The notes beneath the pieces were generated by a model. The model was not told the DNA's origin, ran no database searches, and worked only from the letters and a program-made list of their open reading frames with translations. From JAVBQU01 sp031548675 (GTDB lineage: Bacteria > Bacteroidota > Bacteroidia > Bacteroidales > P3): a DNA stretch of 32,280 nt. Each line of letters begins with the position of its first letter. Positions within the stretch are counted from its first letter, which is position 1. The DNA is taken from the NCBI GenBank assembly GCA_031548675.1, contig JAVBQU010000226.1:1-32280 (forward strand), written 5' to 3'. The position numbers and the translations under genes were made by a program. Below, in pieces: positions 8,079 through 18,000 of this stretch.

Positions 8079-8862
8079 TCATATTCAACAAAAAATAAAT
8101 TTTACTCCCGAAATCGGAATTATTTTAGGAACCGGATTGGGAAATTTAGGCTCTCAAATTAATATTGAGCATGAATTATTATATACAGATATTCCTAATT
8201 TTCCTGTTTCTACCGTAAAAGGACATTCGGGCAAATTACTTTTTGGAACATTTGGCAGCAAGAAAGTGGTGGCAATGCAAGGCCGGTTTCATTATTATGA
8301 AGGCTATACCATGCAGGAAGTTGTTTTTCCAATCCGAGTCATGAAGCTTTTAGGAATAAATTTATTAATACTTTCCAATGCGGCAGGAGGCATGAATCCT
8401 GAATTTGAGGTAGGAGATATTATGCTGATTAAAGACCACATTAATTGTATGGGAACGAATCCCTTGATTGGGAAAAATATAGATGAATTAGGTCCACGTT
8501 TCCCTGATATGATGGAAGCTTATGATAAAACCTTGATTGAAAAAGCCGAAAGCATTGGAAAAGCCCATAACATCCACTTACAAAAGGGCGTATATGTAGG
8601 AGTTTCAGGACCAACATTTGAAACACCTGCCGAATACCATTACTTTAGAAAAATCGGCGGAGATTGCGTGGGCATGTCAACCGTTCCCGAAACCATTGCA
8701 GCCCGACACATGGGATTAAAAGTATTTGCTATCTCTGTAGTAACAGATTTAGGAGTAGAAGGAAAATTTACAGAAATATCTCATGAAGAAGTAATCAAAG
8801 CTGCCAATGCATCAGAACCTAAAATGACCCTCATCATTAGTAATCTGATAGAATCTTTATAG
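8050..8862 (+). CDS. punA: Purine nucleoside phosphorylase, PNP/MTAP family
   Basis: It cleaves purine nucleosides with phosphate to base plus ribose-1-phosphate, for purine salvage in the cytoplasm. The protein is 270 residues from the ATG at 8050; a TTG at 8029 would add seven residues but is less likely. Family motifs of trimeric PNP are present: GIILGTGLGNLG (phosphate loop), VKGHSGKL, GRFHYYEGY, LSNAAGGMN, GPTFETPAEY and VGMSTVPETIAARHMG. The residue that is Asn243 in human PNP, and that reads the 6-oxo group, is Asp233 here (VVTDLGVEG), as in the adenosine-type MTAP enzymes, while the GPTFETPAE segment is PNP-like. The substrate may therefore include 6-aminopurines. Starts inside lpxK and ends ahead of a strong hairpin terminator. 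Confidence 0.93.
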   Translation: MLAKIQETVSHIQQKINFTPEIGIILGTGLGNLGSQINIEHELLYTDIPNFPVSTVKGHSGKLLFGTFGSKKVVAMQGRFHYYEGYTMQEVVFPIRVMKLLGINLLILSNAAGGMNPEFEVGDIMLIKDHINCMGTNPLIGKNIDELGPRFPDMMEAYDKTLIEKAESIGKAHNIHLQKGVYVGVSGPTFETPAEYHYFRKIGGDCVGMSTVPETIAARHMGLKVFAISVVTDLGVEGKFTEISHEEVIKAANASEPKMTLIISNLIESL

Positions 8863-8959
8863 AGAGTAAAGTTCATTTTTTAAACCCAAGAAGTTACCTA
8901 AAAGGAAAGAATGCATGTCACTGCAAGTCAATATGGCGAAGCAGTCTCCTCTAATAATC

Positions 8960-9014
8960 AAAAAAACTCAAGCCCTTTCAGATTCTGAAAATCTGAAAGG
9001 GCTTGAGTTTTTTT
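8960..9014. terminator. Perfect 25-bp bidirectional terminator
   Basis: Arms 8960-8984 and 8990-9014 are exact inverted repeats around a 5-nt loop (CTGAA), with seven A at one end and seven T at the other. The hairpin lies between punA (plus) and the convergent gene ending at 9026, and can serve both. Confidence 0.9.
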
Positions 9015-9025
9015 AGAAGAGTTTT

Positions 9026-10489
9026 CTAGTTACGGATTTTCATCCCTAAAGTTACAACTACATTATGCTTGTTAATCGTATTGAACACCGGATTAACAGG
9101 CATTACCGAAGGATTGTAGAAATAGCTATCTTCTTGAGAAAGTGTATATGCATAGGCTAAATCAACATAACATACTTCTCCCTTATAGCCAAGCCCTACC
9201 GAAAATGTTTCTCTTTTTCCTGTATTGATTTTTTGACCATCTTCATTTTTTGCATAAGGGCTGCTGTAAAAACCATATCCGGCACGGAAAGCATAGTTTT
9301 CGTATGTATATTCGCCGCCTATTTTAATATTATGCGTAGGTTTATACTTATAAGATATATCGTCATTTATTATATTTTGATCTTCAGTATATTCTGATCT
9401 ATACCAAAAGCGGGTAAGAGAAGGATCTTGATATTCATATTCTACAGAAATTATGGCTCGCTGCGCAATAACGGTCGAAACTCCTGCCAATACTTTCATC
9501 GGGGTTGTCATTTCAAAGTTATCATCTGCAAATTCAGAATATTCATATATTTCAGGAACATTTTTATTTATATCTCCCCACATTTCAGTATGTTGAAAAT
9601 AATTCATGCGGTAATAATAGGTTGGTGTATGCAAAGCTAACCCCAAACGTAGATATTCAACCGGACGGTAGATAGCTCCCATTTTAAAGTTAACGCCGGC
9701 TCCGTTTATTTCTTTAGTATCGGTTTCCGAAAATCTTTGCTGGGTTGTTCTGTCTGTTTCTGAATAAACCGATTCGTAGTTATAGTTTATTTTAGGAAAT
9801 CCCAAAGTACCTCCTATGTACAATTTATCACCATAATTAGCCCCCATACTCAATACTATTTCATTTTGAGAACCCCACGTATTGACGGTTTCATGCTGTT
9901 TCAAATTTTGACCTGAAAGATATGAAAAATACTGGTTCCCATTGCTACCTTGAACAGTATCAATTAAATAACAATTATAAGCCATTTGCATTTGATCATT
10001 CCATACACCATTATTTGCCAAATTCACATAATAATCCGTTAAAGAGGTATTTCCCAAATTGCTACCTGATGCATCTGATTTATTATTATAATCGTTCAAA
10101 CGATTAAATCCAAAGGCAAATTGTACAGACCTAAGCCCCCTGCCTTCCTTCGAAACAAGAAAAGGAACAACTACGCCTGTATTGGCTATATTAAACATAG
10201 GTTGAAAATCTTTGCCATCCGTCCCATTGTAGGTAGATTTGGTATTATTAAAGCCCATGGCAGGGGTAATCATCAAATCAAAAGACTTGTAAACCCCCAG
10301 CCCTGCAGGATTCCAACTTAAGGTTGTAAAATCATTTCCTAAGGAATTAAAAGCTCCTCCCATACCTACAAACCGGGCTGTACCGGCTAAACCGCTTTGC
10401 GAAAAAGTCAATCCATCTTTAGCATCTTGGGCTTTTATATTTAAGGTAAGTATAGAAAAACAGACCAATAAAAAGGGTAGTTTTTTCAT
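9026..10489 (-). CDS. FadL/OmpP1-like outer-membrane barrel protein
   Basis: A 487-residue protein with signal peptide 1-20 (ending NIKAQ). The N-terminal mature part reads QSGLAGTARFVGMGGAFNSL and then LSWNPAGLGVYKSFDLMITP. This matches the hatch-type start of FadL/TodX/PorV-related barrels, in which a conserved NPAG stretch follows a GGA(F)xS segment. Many amphipathic strands follow (LYIGGTLGFPKINYNYESVY, FKMGAIYRPVEYLRLGLALH, YAFRAGYGFYSSPYA), and it ends VTLGMKIRN. It probably lets hydrophobic compounds cross the outer membrane, but the substrate is unknown. It is not PorV by its opening sequence. It stands as a single gene between a bidirectional terminator and a 186-bp non-coding gap with nothing recognisable. 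Confidence 0.8.
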   Translation of the reverse strand: MKKLPFLLVCFSILTLNIKAQDAKDGLTFSQSGLAGTARFVGMGGAFNSLGNDFTTLSWNPAGLGVYKSFDLMITPAMGFNNTKSTYNGTDGKDFQPMFNIANTGVVVPFLVSKEGRGLRSVQFAFGFNRLNDYNNKSDASGSNLGNTSLTDYYVNLANNGVWNDQMQMAYNCYLIDTVQGSNGNQYFSYLSGQNLKQHETVNTWGSQNEIVLSMGANYGDKLYIGGTLGFPKINYNYESVYSETDRTTQQRFSETDTKEINGAGVNFKMGAIYRPVEYLRLGLALHTPTYYYRMNYFQHTEMWGDINKNVPEIYEYSEFADDNFEMTTPMKVLAGVSTVIAQRAIISVEYEYQDPSLTRFWYRSEYTEDQNIINDDISYKYKPTHNIKIGGEYTYENYAFRAGYGFYSSPYAKNEDGQKINTGKRETFSVGLGYKGEVCYVDLAYAYTLSQEDSYFYNPSVMPVNPVFNTINKHNVVVTLGMKIRN

Positions 10490-10675
10490 AAGGATGTGGT
10501 TTTGATTATATATTTGGGTTAGGTTTTGTCTAAAAAGATAATATGATTAGTTTGTCCCACTAAGTCCTGTTTTATTGCGGTAAACTCATAATTTACTTAC
10601 TGATTATCTTGAATATTCTTTATTCCTGACAGCAAAGAAAAACTTAGTTTATTCAGAATCAAGATATAGATAAAC

Positions 10676-10918
10676 TTATTTCAGTAAATCTTTAATTGCA
10701 AAATACAAAGCTGCAAATACTGAAAGTATGGTTAAAACGATTGTAAAAACAGGAAATTCTAAACTGATTAATTTATCTAATTTCATTCCGCCAAAAACCC
10801 CGGCAAGCATAATTATGATCATTTGAAATGCCAAAGAAGAATATTTGGCATAGAAATTCAAATTCTGCTTGGGCTTTTTATTGGTTTTCTTGCGATTCTG
10901 TAAATTTTTCGGTCTCAT
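10676..10918 (-). CDS. atpZ: AtpZ/AtpI-family small membrane protein
   Basis: An 80-residue protein from the ATG at 10918: a very basic N-terminus (RPKNLQNRKKTNKKPKQN) and two membrane helices, at about 25-42 (FQMIIIMLAGVFGGMKLD) and about 50-72. AtpZ/AtpI proteins assist assembly of, or Mg2+ supply to, the F1Fo ATP synthase (known for the family). A longer reading frame begins at 10951, but ATG 10918 removes residues that would lie deep inside the bactofilin gene and leaves a 41-nt overlap. In relatives this gene often leads the atpB-E-F genes. Here nothing ATP-synthase-like follows, so the gene is separated from the operon it serves. Confidence 0.75.
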   Translation of the reverse strand: MRPKNLQNRKKTNKKPKQNLNFYAKYSSLAFQMIIIMLAGVFGGMKLDKLISLEFPVFTIVLTILSVFAALYFAIKDLLK

Positions 10919-11267
10919 GACTTTGCTTTTTGTCTCCCATGCGGCAAACACCCGAAAAAACAGCTCCTGATTCTATGGTTAGCTTGTCTGTTGTTAAATC
11001 TCCCAGCAAAGAAGCTGTAGCGCGTAAAAACGCAGCCTCTGTAATAAGCAGATTGCCTTCTATTTTCCCTCCTAAATCAATATTCTGGCACGACACATTG
11101 CCTTTAATAAACGCATTTTGTCCTAAAATCAATTTTCCATTGATATTGGCATTCCCTATTAAGGTTCCATCTATCCGGATATCTCCTTCTGATATTAAAT
11201 CTCCGGTAATTTTAGTAGTTCCGCCTATAAGGTTTACAGAATTAGGTATATTTTCTACTTTTGCCAT
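10878..11267 (-). CDS. Bactofilin (polymer-forming cytoskeletal protein)
   Basis: A 129-residue protein from the ATG at 11267 (MAKVENIPNSVNLIGG); the longer frame to 11306 would run into the porW stop region and lacks homology-like sequence. The core (about 10-105) is the right-handed beta-helix of bactofilins, with short repeated strands bearing Gly and hydrophobics: TKITGDLISEGDIRIDGTL, GNANINGKLILGQNAFIKGN, GGKIEGNLLITEAAFLRAT and LGDLTTDKLTIESGAVFSG. The tail is charged and disordered. Bactofilins polymerise without nucleotide and scaffold envelope or cell-shape processes. It starts 13 nt after porW and overlaps atpZ, so all three genes form one transcription unit. Confidence 0.88.
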   Translation of the reverse strand: MAKVENIPNSVNLIGGTTKITGDLISEGDIRIDGTLIGNANINGKLILGQNAFIKGNVSCQNIDLGGKIEGNLLITEAAFLRATASLLGDLTTDKLTIESGAVFSGVCRMGDKKQSHETEKFTESQENQ

Positions 11268-11280
11268 ATTATGTATGAGT

Positions 11281-14088
11281 TTATTTATTTGTATAGTTCT
11301 GCCCAAAAAATTCTAAATATTCGGATGTATTTTTCTTGCTAAAGAATGTCTGAAAATTTTCTTCCGAAATAACAAAATGAGTAAAGTTTTTAGAATCTAT
11401 ATTCTTGTATACATAATCTTCTTTCATTATCAGATTATAATACATTTGGGCTTGCTCCTTATCTTTAAGCTTCATCACATATATCAATTGATTATCCGCA
11501 TCAAAATTCAAGTGTGTAATAGACAGGTTGGCATCTTTAAAATACATGCGGTTAAAGTCGCCTATTTTGAGCTTAATAATATTGATATTTACATTTGCAG
11601 AATTTACAATTGTAACATAAAAATGAGGCGAATTTTTGGGGGGTTCATTAAATCCTGATTTTTTAATTTCAGGTACTACTGTTTGAACAGGTTTTGTATC
11701 CGGAGTAGGCGGATTCGGCTGAGAAACCGCCGGAACAGTAGTTACAGGCTGAGATGGTTGTTGAGGCTTAACGGGTTGCTGAGGTTTAACTGGTTCTTGC
11801 GGATTTGTATTGGGTATATTTGCTGCAACAGAACCCGATGTTTGCGAAGACGGACTCGTCAGGTTCAGGTTTTTATTGAGGACTAAATAATCCAGCAGAT
11901 TATTAACCGCCGGAATAATAGAACTATTCTGATATTTGTTTTTCAGCCTGTTTAGTTCTGCAATTAAAGAATCTTGTCCATTCATTTTTCCTTTAGCAAT
12001 CGCATTCAAATAAGCAAACTTGGGAACCAGTTCGGCATTCTTGATGTTTTTTATGTTGGTTGCTACTATATTCTGAACTGCTACATAATCTTTACGGGAA
12101 AGCGCATCGTATGCTTGGTCGTATATTTTCTTTTCTTTTCCTAAAGCAGTTTCTAATTCTTTATAGTAGTCAGGATTTTGTATCATCTTGGCATAAATGC
12201 TTTCAGGATATTTATCTAAAATAATACTTTTATATTTTTCCTTGTTTTGTACATCCTGTTCTTCGGAATATATGCGGTAAACCTGATAATACGCTTCGGG
12301 CGTGGTTGCATGGTCGGGATAACGGCGTGGTATTTCTAAAAACGAACTAATCGATTTTGGGACATTTTTTAATTCTTCGTAATAAATATACCCGATATTT
12401 TTAAGTGCTTTAGCTATCTTTTCGTTTGATGCTGCAAGTTTTTCAGAAGTATTGGGTAAATCTTTCAGGTAAAAATTACGATTTTTAGGATCATCTGTTC
12501 CTTTAATCTGCTTTGCTGTTGTTGAATCCGATTCTTCATCTTCGGACACTTCTTTTCCCTGCGTAATTTTATCAAGGGTAGATACTTCCTTGTTACTCAA
12601 TCTCCATCTATCTTCTAATTTACGGTTTCCCCATTTCTTCAAAAAATCATTATATCCGAAATTTACGGTTGAGGAATTATAAAAATACCAGCTTCCAGTC
12701 TGACCATTTCCATAGGTATTATTGTTCGACCCTGCCCGATTGGCAATACGTTGTTGTTCTAACTGTGCTTGACGCTGTTTTTCTTGTTCGGCAGCAATAT
12801 ATTCGCGGATTGTTTTATCTATCTTAGCCAGTCTTTGAGTTTCGGGCATAGCCTGCATAGCCTGCAAACTATCTTCTACAATAACAACCTGAATATCGCG
12901 GACTAGTGAAGAAAGTATGTCGCTTCTGTTTTTTACCATATCATAATTGGGATAATCTTTAGGTAAAAAAGTAATTGCAGTATCGTAGTATTGCTGGGAC
13001 TTGATATAGTTTTGCTTATCAAAATAAATTTCTCCCAATTTTAATGCGGAGGCTGTTTTTTGATAGTTGTTATTTACACTGCTGCTTACTGATAATTCAT
13101 AGTATTTAACGGCATCATCGGGTTTATTCCTTTTCATCGAAAATTCCGCAAGTGCATAGTATATCTGATCTTTATATTCCTCATTTTTTTTGTCTTTGAG
13201 CATTTTCTGCAAAATCTTCTGTACTTCGTTTGCATTTCCGCTTTTTTCGTCAAAAGTACTCGCCATATTCATGGTGGCATTAAACGCCATCTCATAATCC
13301 GGATTTCTTTTAACAACGCTTTTGTAGTATTTCGATGCTTCGGCAAATTGGTTGTTTTGCTGGTATATTTGGGCTAAAATAAAACGCAGACGCGTATTCA
13401 TTTTCTTATTTTTTACATCAACGATAGCGCTTTTCAAAGAATTGATTGCAGGCTCATAATTTTTTTGTCGTACATAATAATCCGCCAAAACCACATTGAT
13501 TTGTTTCTGCGTTTTTTTGTCAACCTCATTTTTGGTTACGCCTTGTTGAACTTGGGCAATAAGCGAACCTGCTCCTGTATACTCTTTTTGCTGCGACTGT
13601 AGCCGAGCAAGCCAAAGCATGGCATCATATTTTATGGGTTGCGATTTATACTGGCTGATAACATAATTAAATGTTACTTTGGCTTTTGTATAATCTTGCT
13701 TATAGAATTGGGCTTTACCCATAAGCAGATACGCATCGTCAATCCAATTGCAATATTCTTTTCCTTTGATAAATATGGAATGTTTGGAAATAGTTTTTGT
13801 ACCTTTTTCGATACTTCTGTCCCATTTAGGATTTTGAGCGGTCGCCTCTTCTTTGGTACCGTATTTAAAAACAGGCAGTATTTGGGTATAATTTTCTTTT
13901 GCTTTATCGTTGATGCCTGTTACACCTTCTTTAAAAGCTTCGTTTCCATTCCACCACACGTTATAATGTGATGTAAGGTTATGGTACGCCCGATTGGTAA
14001 TTCCAGCCTTTTTAGTTGAGCAAAATGAAAACAATAACAAGACTACACTTATTATTGTTATGTATTTTATATATGATTTTGTATTCAA
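11281..14088 (-). CDS. porW: T9SS / gliding-motility lipoprotein PorW/SprE
   Basis: A 935-residue lipoprotein with many TPR helices. The signal peptide ends LLFSFC, with Cys23 followed by STKKAG, the typical start of PorW/SprE lipoproteins. The opening mature segment (NRAYHNLTSHYNVWWNGNEA) is a strong family marker. TPR-like helix pairs run from about 110 to 420, then a Q-rich linker, a WYFYNSSTVNFGYNDFLKKW segment, and more TPRs (about 560-720). A Pro/Gln-rich linker (about 760-820) precedes a small C-terminal domain (about 825-935). In Porphyromonas and Flavobacterium this protein is needed for T9SS and bridges the PorK/N ring and the translocon (known). It is transcribed divergently from ruvA-sov, so both translocon parts share a 242-bp control region. 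Confidence 0.92.
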   Translation of the reverse strand: MNTKSYIKYITIISVVLLLFSFCSTKKAGITNRAYHNLTSHYNVWWNGNEAFKEGVTGINDKAKENYTQILPVFKYGTKEEATAQNPKWDRSIEKGTKTISKHSIFIKGKEYCNWIDDAYLLMGKAQFYKQDYTKAKVTFNYVISQYKSQPIKYDAMLWLARLQSQQKEYTGAGSLIAQVQQGVTKNEVDKKTQKQINVVLADYYVRQKNYEPAINSLKSAIVDVKNKKMNTRLRFILAQIYQQNNQFAEASKYYKSVVKRNPDYEMAFNATMNMASTFDEKSGNANEVQKILQKMLKDKKNEEYKDQIYYALAEFSMKRNKPDDAVKYYELSVSSSVNNNYQKTASALKLGEIYFDKQNYIKSQQYYDTAITFLPKDYPNYDMVKNRSDILSSLVRDIQVVIVEDSLQAMQAMPETQRLAKIDKTIREYIAAEQEKQRQAQLEQQRIANRAGSNNNTYGNGQTGSWYFYNSSTVNFGYNDFLKKWGNRKLEDRWRLSNKEVSTLDKITQGKEVSEDEESDSTTAKQIKGTDDPKNRNFYLKDLPNTSEKLAASNEKIAKALKNIGYIYYEELKNVPKSISSFLEIPRRYPDHATTPEAYYQVYRIYSEEQDVQNKEKYKSIILDKYPESIYAKMIQNPDYYKELETALGKEKKIYDQAYDALSRKDYVAVQNIVATNIKNIKNAELVPKFAYLNAIAKGKMNGQDSLIAELNRLKNKYQNSSIIPAVNNLLDYLVLNKNLNLTSPSSQTSGSVAANIPNTNPQEPVKPQQPVKPQQPSQPVTTVPAVSQPNPPTPDTKPVQTVVPEIKKSGFNEPPKNSPHFYVTIVNSANVNINIIKLKIGDFNRMYFKDANLSITHLNFDADNQLIYVMKLKDKEQAQMYYNLIMKEDYVYKNIDSKNFTHFVISEENFQTFFSKKNTSEYLEFFGQNYTNK

Positions 14089-14133
14089 GATTTATGCAAC
14101 TTAGTTACTGCTTTAGTCCTAACGCCAAATTTG

Positions 14134-14165
14134 CAAATTTATTTCATTTTAAGTAGATTGGCAAG
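14134..14165 (-). promoter_or_regulatory. Predicted porW operon promoter
   Basis: On the minus strand CTTG at 14165-14162 is followed after 20 nt by TAAATTTG at 14141-14134, a good TTG/TAnnTTTG pair about 46 nt before the porW ATG. Confidence 0.55.
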
Positions 14166-14248
14166 AAAAGTTTTAATAAACCGTTTTCTTTTTGTTTGAG
14201 GTTCAGAGAATTTTACAACAGAGTATCTATTATTTTCTTAAAAATCTG

Positions 14249-14256
14249 TATATTTG
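14249..14256 (+). promoter_or_regulatory. Possible ruvA -7 element
   Basis: TATATTTG matches TAnnTTTG about 75 nt before ruvA. The -33 position has no clear TTTG, so support is partial. Confidence 0.4.
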
Positions 14257-14330
14257 CAATTTTTATGTTTTCTGGTATCTCATTAAAAAAATAATAAAAT
14301 ACTAATTTTCTAAACAAATAGAACCAATTC

Positions 14331-14918
14331 ATGTTTGCATTTATCGAAGGGATTTTAGTAGAAAAAAATCCGACTAATGTAGTAATTTCTACGCATGGTG
14401 TTGGATATGATATATATATATCGTTGTATACTTTTGATAAATTGAAAGATTTATCTGAATGCAGACTTTATACGCACTTATCTATCAAAGAGGATGCTCA
14501 TGTGTTGTATGGCTTTTTCGATGAAACGGAACGTAAAATCTTTCGACATCTGATAAGCGTTTCGGGAGTTGGAGCTTCTACCGCCCGTTTAATTTTATCG
14601 TCGCTTTCGCCTGAGGAAATTATGCAAACCATAACATCGGGTAATGCAAACCGTTTACAGGCAGTAAAAGGGATAGGGGCTAAATCGGCTCAACGCATAA
14701 TTTTGGAACTCAAGGATAAGTTTACAAAAGAAGATTTTTCGGATTCGGCTATTTCCGGCATTTCGCAAAAAGACAATAGCTATGAAGAGGCTGTTGCGGC
14801 ATTGGTTATGCTGGGATTTGTAAAATCCGCATCTGAAAAAGCACTGGATAAAATAATTAAGGCTGACGGAAAGCAACCTACTGAGGTTTTGATTCGAAAA
14901 GCTTTACAAATGTTATAA
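14331..14918 (+). CDS. ruvA: Holliday junction branch-migration protein RuvA
   Basis: RuvA binds four-way DNA junctions and loads the RuvB motor on them. The 195-residue protein has the three usual parts: an OB-type domain I (FIEGILVEKNPTNVVI, then HGVGYDIYISLYTF), a domain II with two helix-hairpin-helix motifs (SVSGVGASTARLIL and AVKGIGAKSAQRIILELKDK), and a small RuvB-binding domain III (about 150-195, YEEAVAALVMLGFVKSASEKAL). Length is normal. In this phylum ruvA is typically followed directly by sprA/sov, as here after 138 nt. Confidence 0.97.
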   Translation: MFAFIEGILVEKNPTNVVISTHGVGYDIYISLYTFDKLKDLSECRLYTHLSIKEDAHVLYGFFDETERKIFRHLISVSGVGASTARLILSSLSPEEIMQTITSGNANRLQAVKGIGAKSAQRIILELKDKFTKEDFSDSAISGISQKDNSYEEAVAALVMLGFVKSASEKALDKIIKADGKQPTEVLIRKALQML

Positions 14919-15056
14919 ATCTATTGGGTATTTTCAATAGAGAATGTAAAAACTCTAAATGAGAACAATAAAACATTTTGAATTTCGTTTATGGTGGGGA
15001 TATTTCATTTCTCCTACGGCTTCTAATACCAAATTAATAAGTTAAGCAGCATTTGC

Positions 15057-18000
15057 GTGAAGGTTTTTAAATATATTATCATATTCTCTGTTATTACTAT
15101 TCTTTTTCAGTTTGCATTTTCGCGAGAAATGTTGGTTCATAGCTCACGCAAAAATGTCTCTGAAACAGCCTATCCTCCTGCGGATTCATCGGATATGCAT
15201 TATCCTGTAAAGCAAGACCCCGTTACAGGAAAAACGGGTAAAAGTCCTCTTTACATGAAAGATCCTCCAAGCATGAAAGAGGAAGTCGAATACGACCCTA
15301 AAACTAATCAGTACATTATTAAAAACAAAGCGGGAGACAGAGAGTATACACCTCCCCAGTACATGGATTTAAACGATTATTCAAAATATGATTTTGATAA
15401 ATCGTTGAACGATTACTGGCGGGAGAGAGCTAAATCGTCATCTATGGGGAGTGGCAGTTTCGGCTCGAAATTAATCCCTTCTCTCAATATTAATAATGAA
15501 ATTTTTTCTACCATATTTGGGGGAAGTACCATTGAAATCAGACCAACCGGTTCGGCAGAGTTAACTTTCGGCGTCCTTTCTAATTTTACAGACGACCCTG
15601 TCCGCCCTGTAAAACAGAGAAGAGTTACCAGTTTTAACTTCGACCAAAATATTAAATTGAATGTTACGGCTAAAGTTGGAGATAAAATAAACTTCGACTT
15701 GAACTATGACACTAAGGCTCTTTTTGCTTTTGATAATAAATTAGCCTTAAAATACGAGGGTAAGGAAGACGAAATATTACAATTATTGGAAGCGGGAAAT
15801 GTAAATTTTACAGTTCCAACAACGCTTATAAAGGGAACACAATCGCTTTTCGGGATTAAAACTAAATTAAAATTCGGGAAAACTTCTGTTTCTGCTATTT
15901 TCTCTGAGCAAAAATCGGAATCTAAAACGCTTTCTATTCAAGGAGGGGCTCAAACTACCAAATTTAATTTTAAAGCTGACGAGTACGAAGAAAACAGGCA
16001 CTTCTTTTTAGCCCAATATTTCCGCGATCATTATAATGATGCATTTAAACAACTGCCTCTTATTACCTCTGATGTAAATATTATCAAAATAGAGGTTTGG
16101 AGAACTAACATCGGAGCTCCTACAACGGACAACCGGAACATTGTCGGCTTGACGGATTTAGGTGAAGGTCAGCCTTCTAATACAGCCGTTGCAGGCAGTG
16201 GAAATGGAAATGTATATCCAAATAATAATGCCAATACTTTATTAAATTACTTGAGTAATAAATCTGCTTTGCGAAACATAAATCAGGTTGGAACCTATTT
16301 GCAAAGCTTAAACATGGTAAGCGGTAAGGACTACGAAAAAGTAGAGAGTGCCCGCAGATTGAATCCTAATTCGGAATATACACTTAACAGCCGTTTGGGT
16401 TTTATTTCTTTAAATGCTCCTTTGAGCAGCGACCAAGTGCTGGCTGTTGCATTCCAATATCAAATTATCGGGGATACTACGATTTATCAAGTGGGTGAAT
16501 TTTCCGACCAAGGCATATCAGACCCTAATGCTTTAAGTGTAAAACTTTTGAAAAGTGCATCTTTAGACACAAAATCACCTTTGTGGAAATTGATGATGAA
16601 AAACGTTTATTCATTAAGTGCTTACGGAATTTCTAAACAAGATTTCCGGTTAAACATTTTGTATGCCGGAGATAGCAAAGGTGTTCCTACAGGTTATTTT
16701 ACAGATGGTCCTCAGCGTTCTATTCCGTTGATTCAGTTATTGCAAATGGATAAATTGGATTTTCAGATGAATCCTTATCCTGACGGAGTTTTCGATTTTT
16801 TGGATGAAGCTGCAACTACAGGGGGAACTATTCAATCGAAAAACGGACGTATTTATCTTCCGCTTGTGGAACCTTTCGGAAAGGATTTGCATGAAATTTT
16901 AAATGATAAAGCTTCTGCTGATAAATATTGCTTCGACTCGCTCTATACACTTACTAAAGCTGAAGCCCGCCAATATCCTGATAAAAATAAATATTATCTA
17001 GAAGGCTCTTATAAATCATCCGCAGGTTCTGAAATTTATTTAGGTGCGATGAATGTTCCCGAAGGTTCTATTAAGGTAATGGCAGGGGGTACTCAACTGA
17101 TAGAGAACGTACAGTATACGGTTGATTATAATATGGGACGGGTAACTATTACGGATGAGGGTATTTTGAGTTCGGCTACGCCTATCAGTATCTCGTACGA
17201 AAACAATTCTTCTTTCAACCTTATGACCAAAAGAATGATGGGATTGCGGGTTGAGCACGAATTTAGTAAGGATTTGCGGGTGGGTGCTACCATCATGAAT
17301 CTACATGAAAGTCCTTTAACCCAAAAAGTTAATTATGGCGATGAGCCTATCTCGAATACTATTTGGGGAGTAGATGCTGCTTTTCAAAAAGAATCTCCTT
17401 TTATTACCAAAATGGTGGATGCTTTGCCAGGTATACAAACCAAAACTCCATCGAAAATGAGTTTTTATGGGGAGGTAGCCCAATTTTTACCGGGACATGC
17501 GAAAGCCATTGGCAAAACGGGTACAACTTATATCGACGATTTTGAAAGTAGTAAATCGGGTTATGATTTACGGGCTCCGTTCAACTGGTTCTTGGCAAGT
17601 ACTCCTCAAGGGCAAACGCAGGCAGGCATGTTCCCCGAAGGGGCTTTAACCAATGATTTAAGGTATGGTTTTAACCGCGCAAAATTGGCATGGTATTTTA
17701 TCGACGAAATTTTTTATAACAAAAATCAAGCTCCTTCAAATATTACGAAAGATGACCAATCGGAACCTTATTCACGGCAGATTTTAGAAAATGAAGTTTT
17801 TCCGAATAAGGATCTGGATCCTTCGGCTCCGCAAAATATCCGCGAATTAAATCTTGCCTTTTATCCTAACGAAAGAGGTCCCTACAACTATGATACTGCC
17901 GGTATAAATAGTGATGGAACATTGCAAGATCCGTCTTCGCGCTGGGGTGGTATTATGCGGAAAATAGACAATCCCGATTTTGAAGCCAATAACTATGAGT

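Noticed and set aside
9026..10489. T9SS shuttle protein PorV
   Set aside because: It shares the general FadL-type opening but lacks the PorV-like N-terminal sequence, so only a FadL-like call is made.
10930..11316. A 128-codon plus-strand frame over the bactofilin gene
   Set aside because: The minus strand encodes a clear bactofilin beta-helix; the plus frame is antisense and unlike any protein I know.
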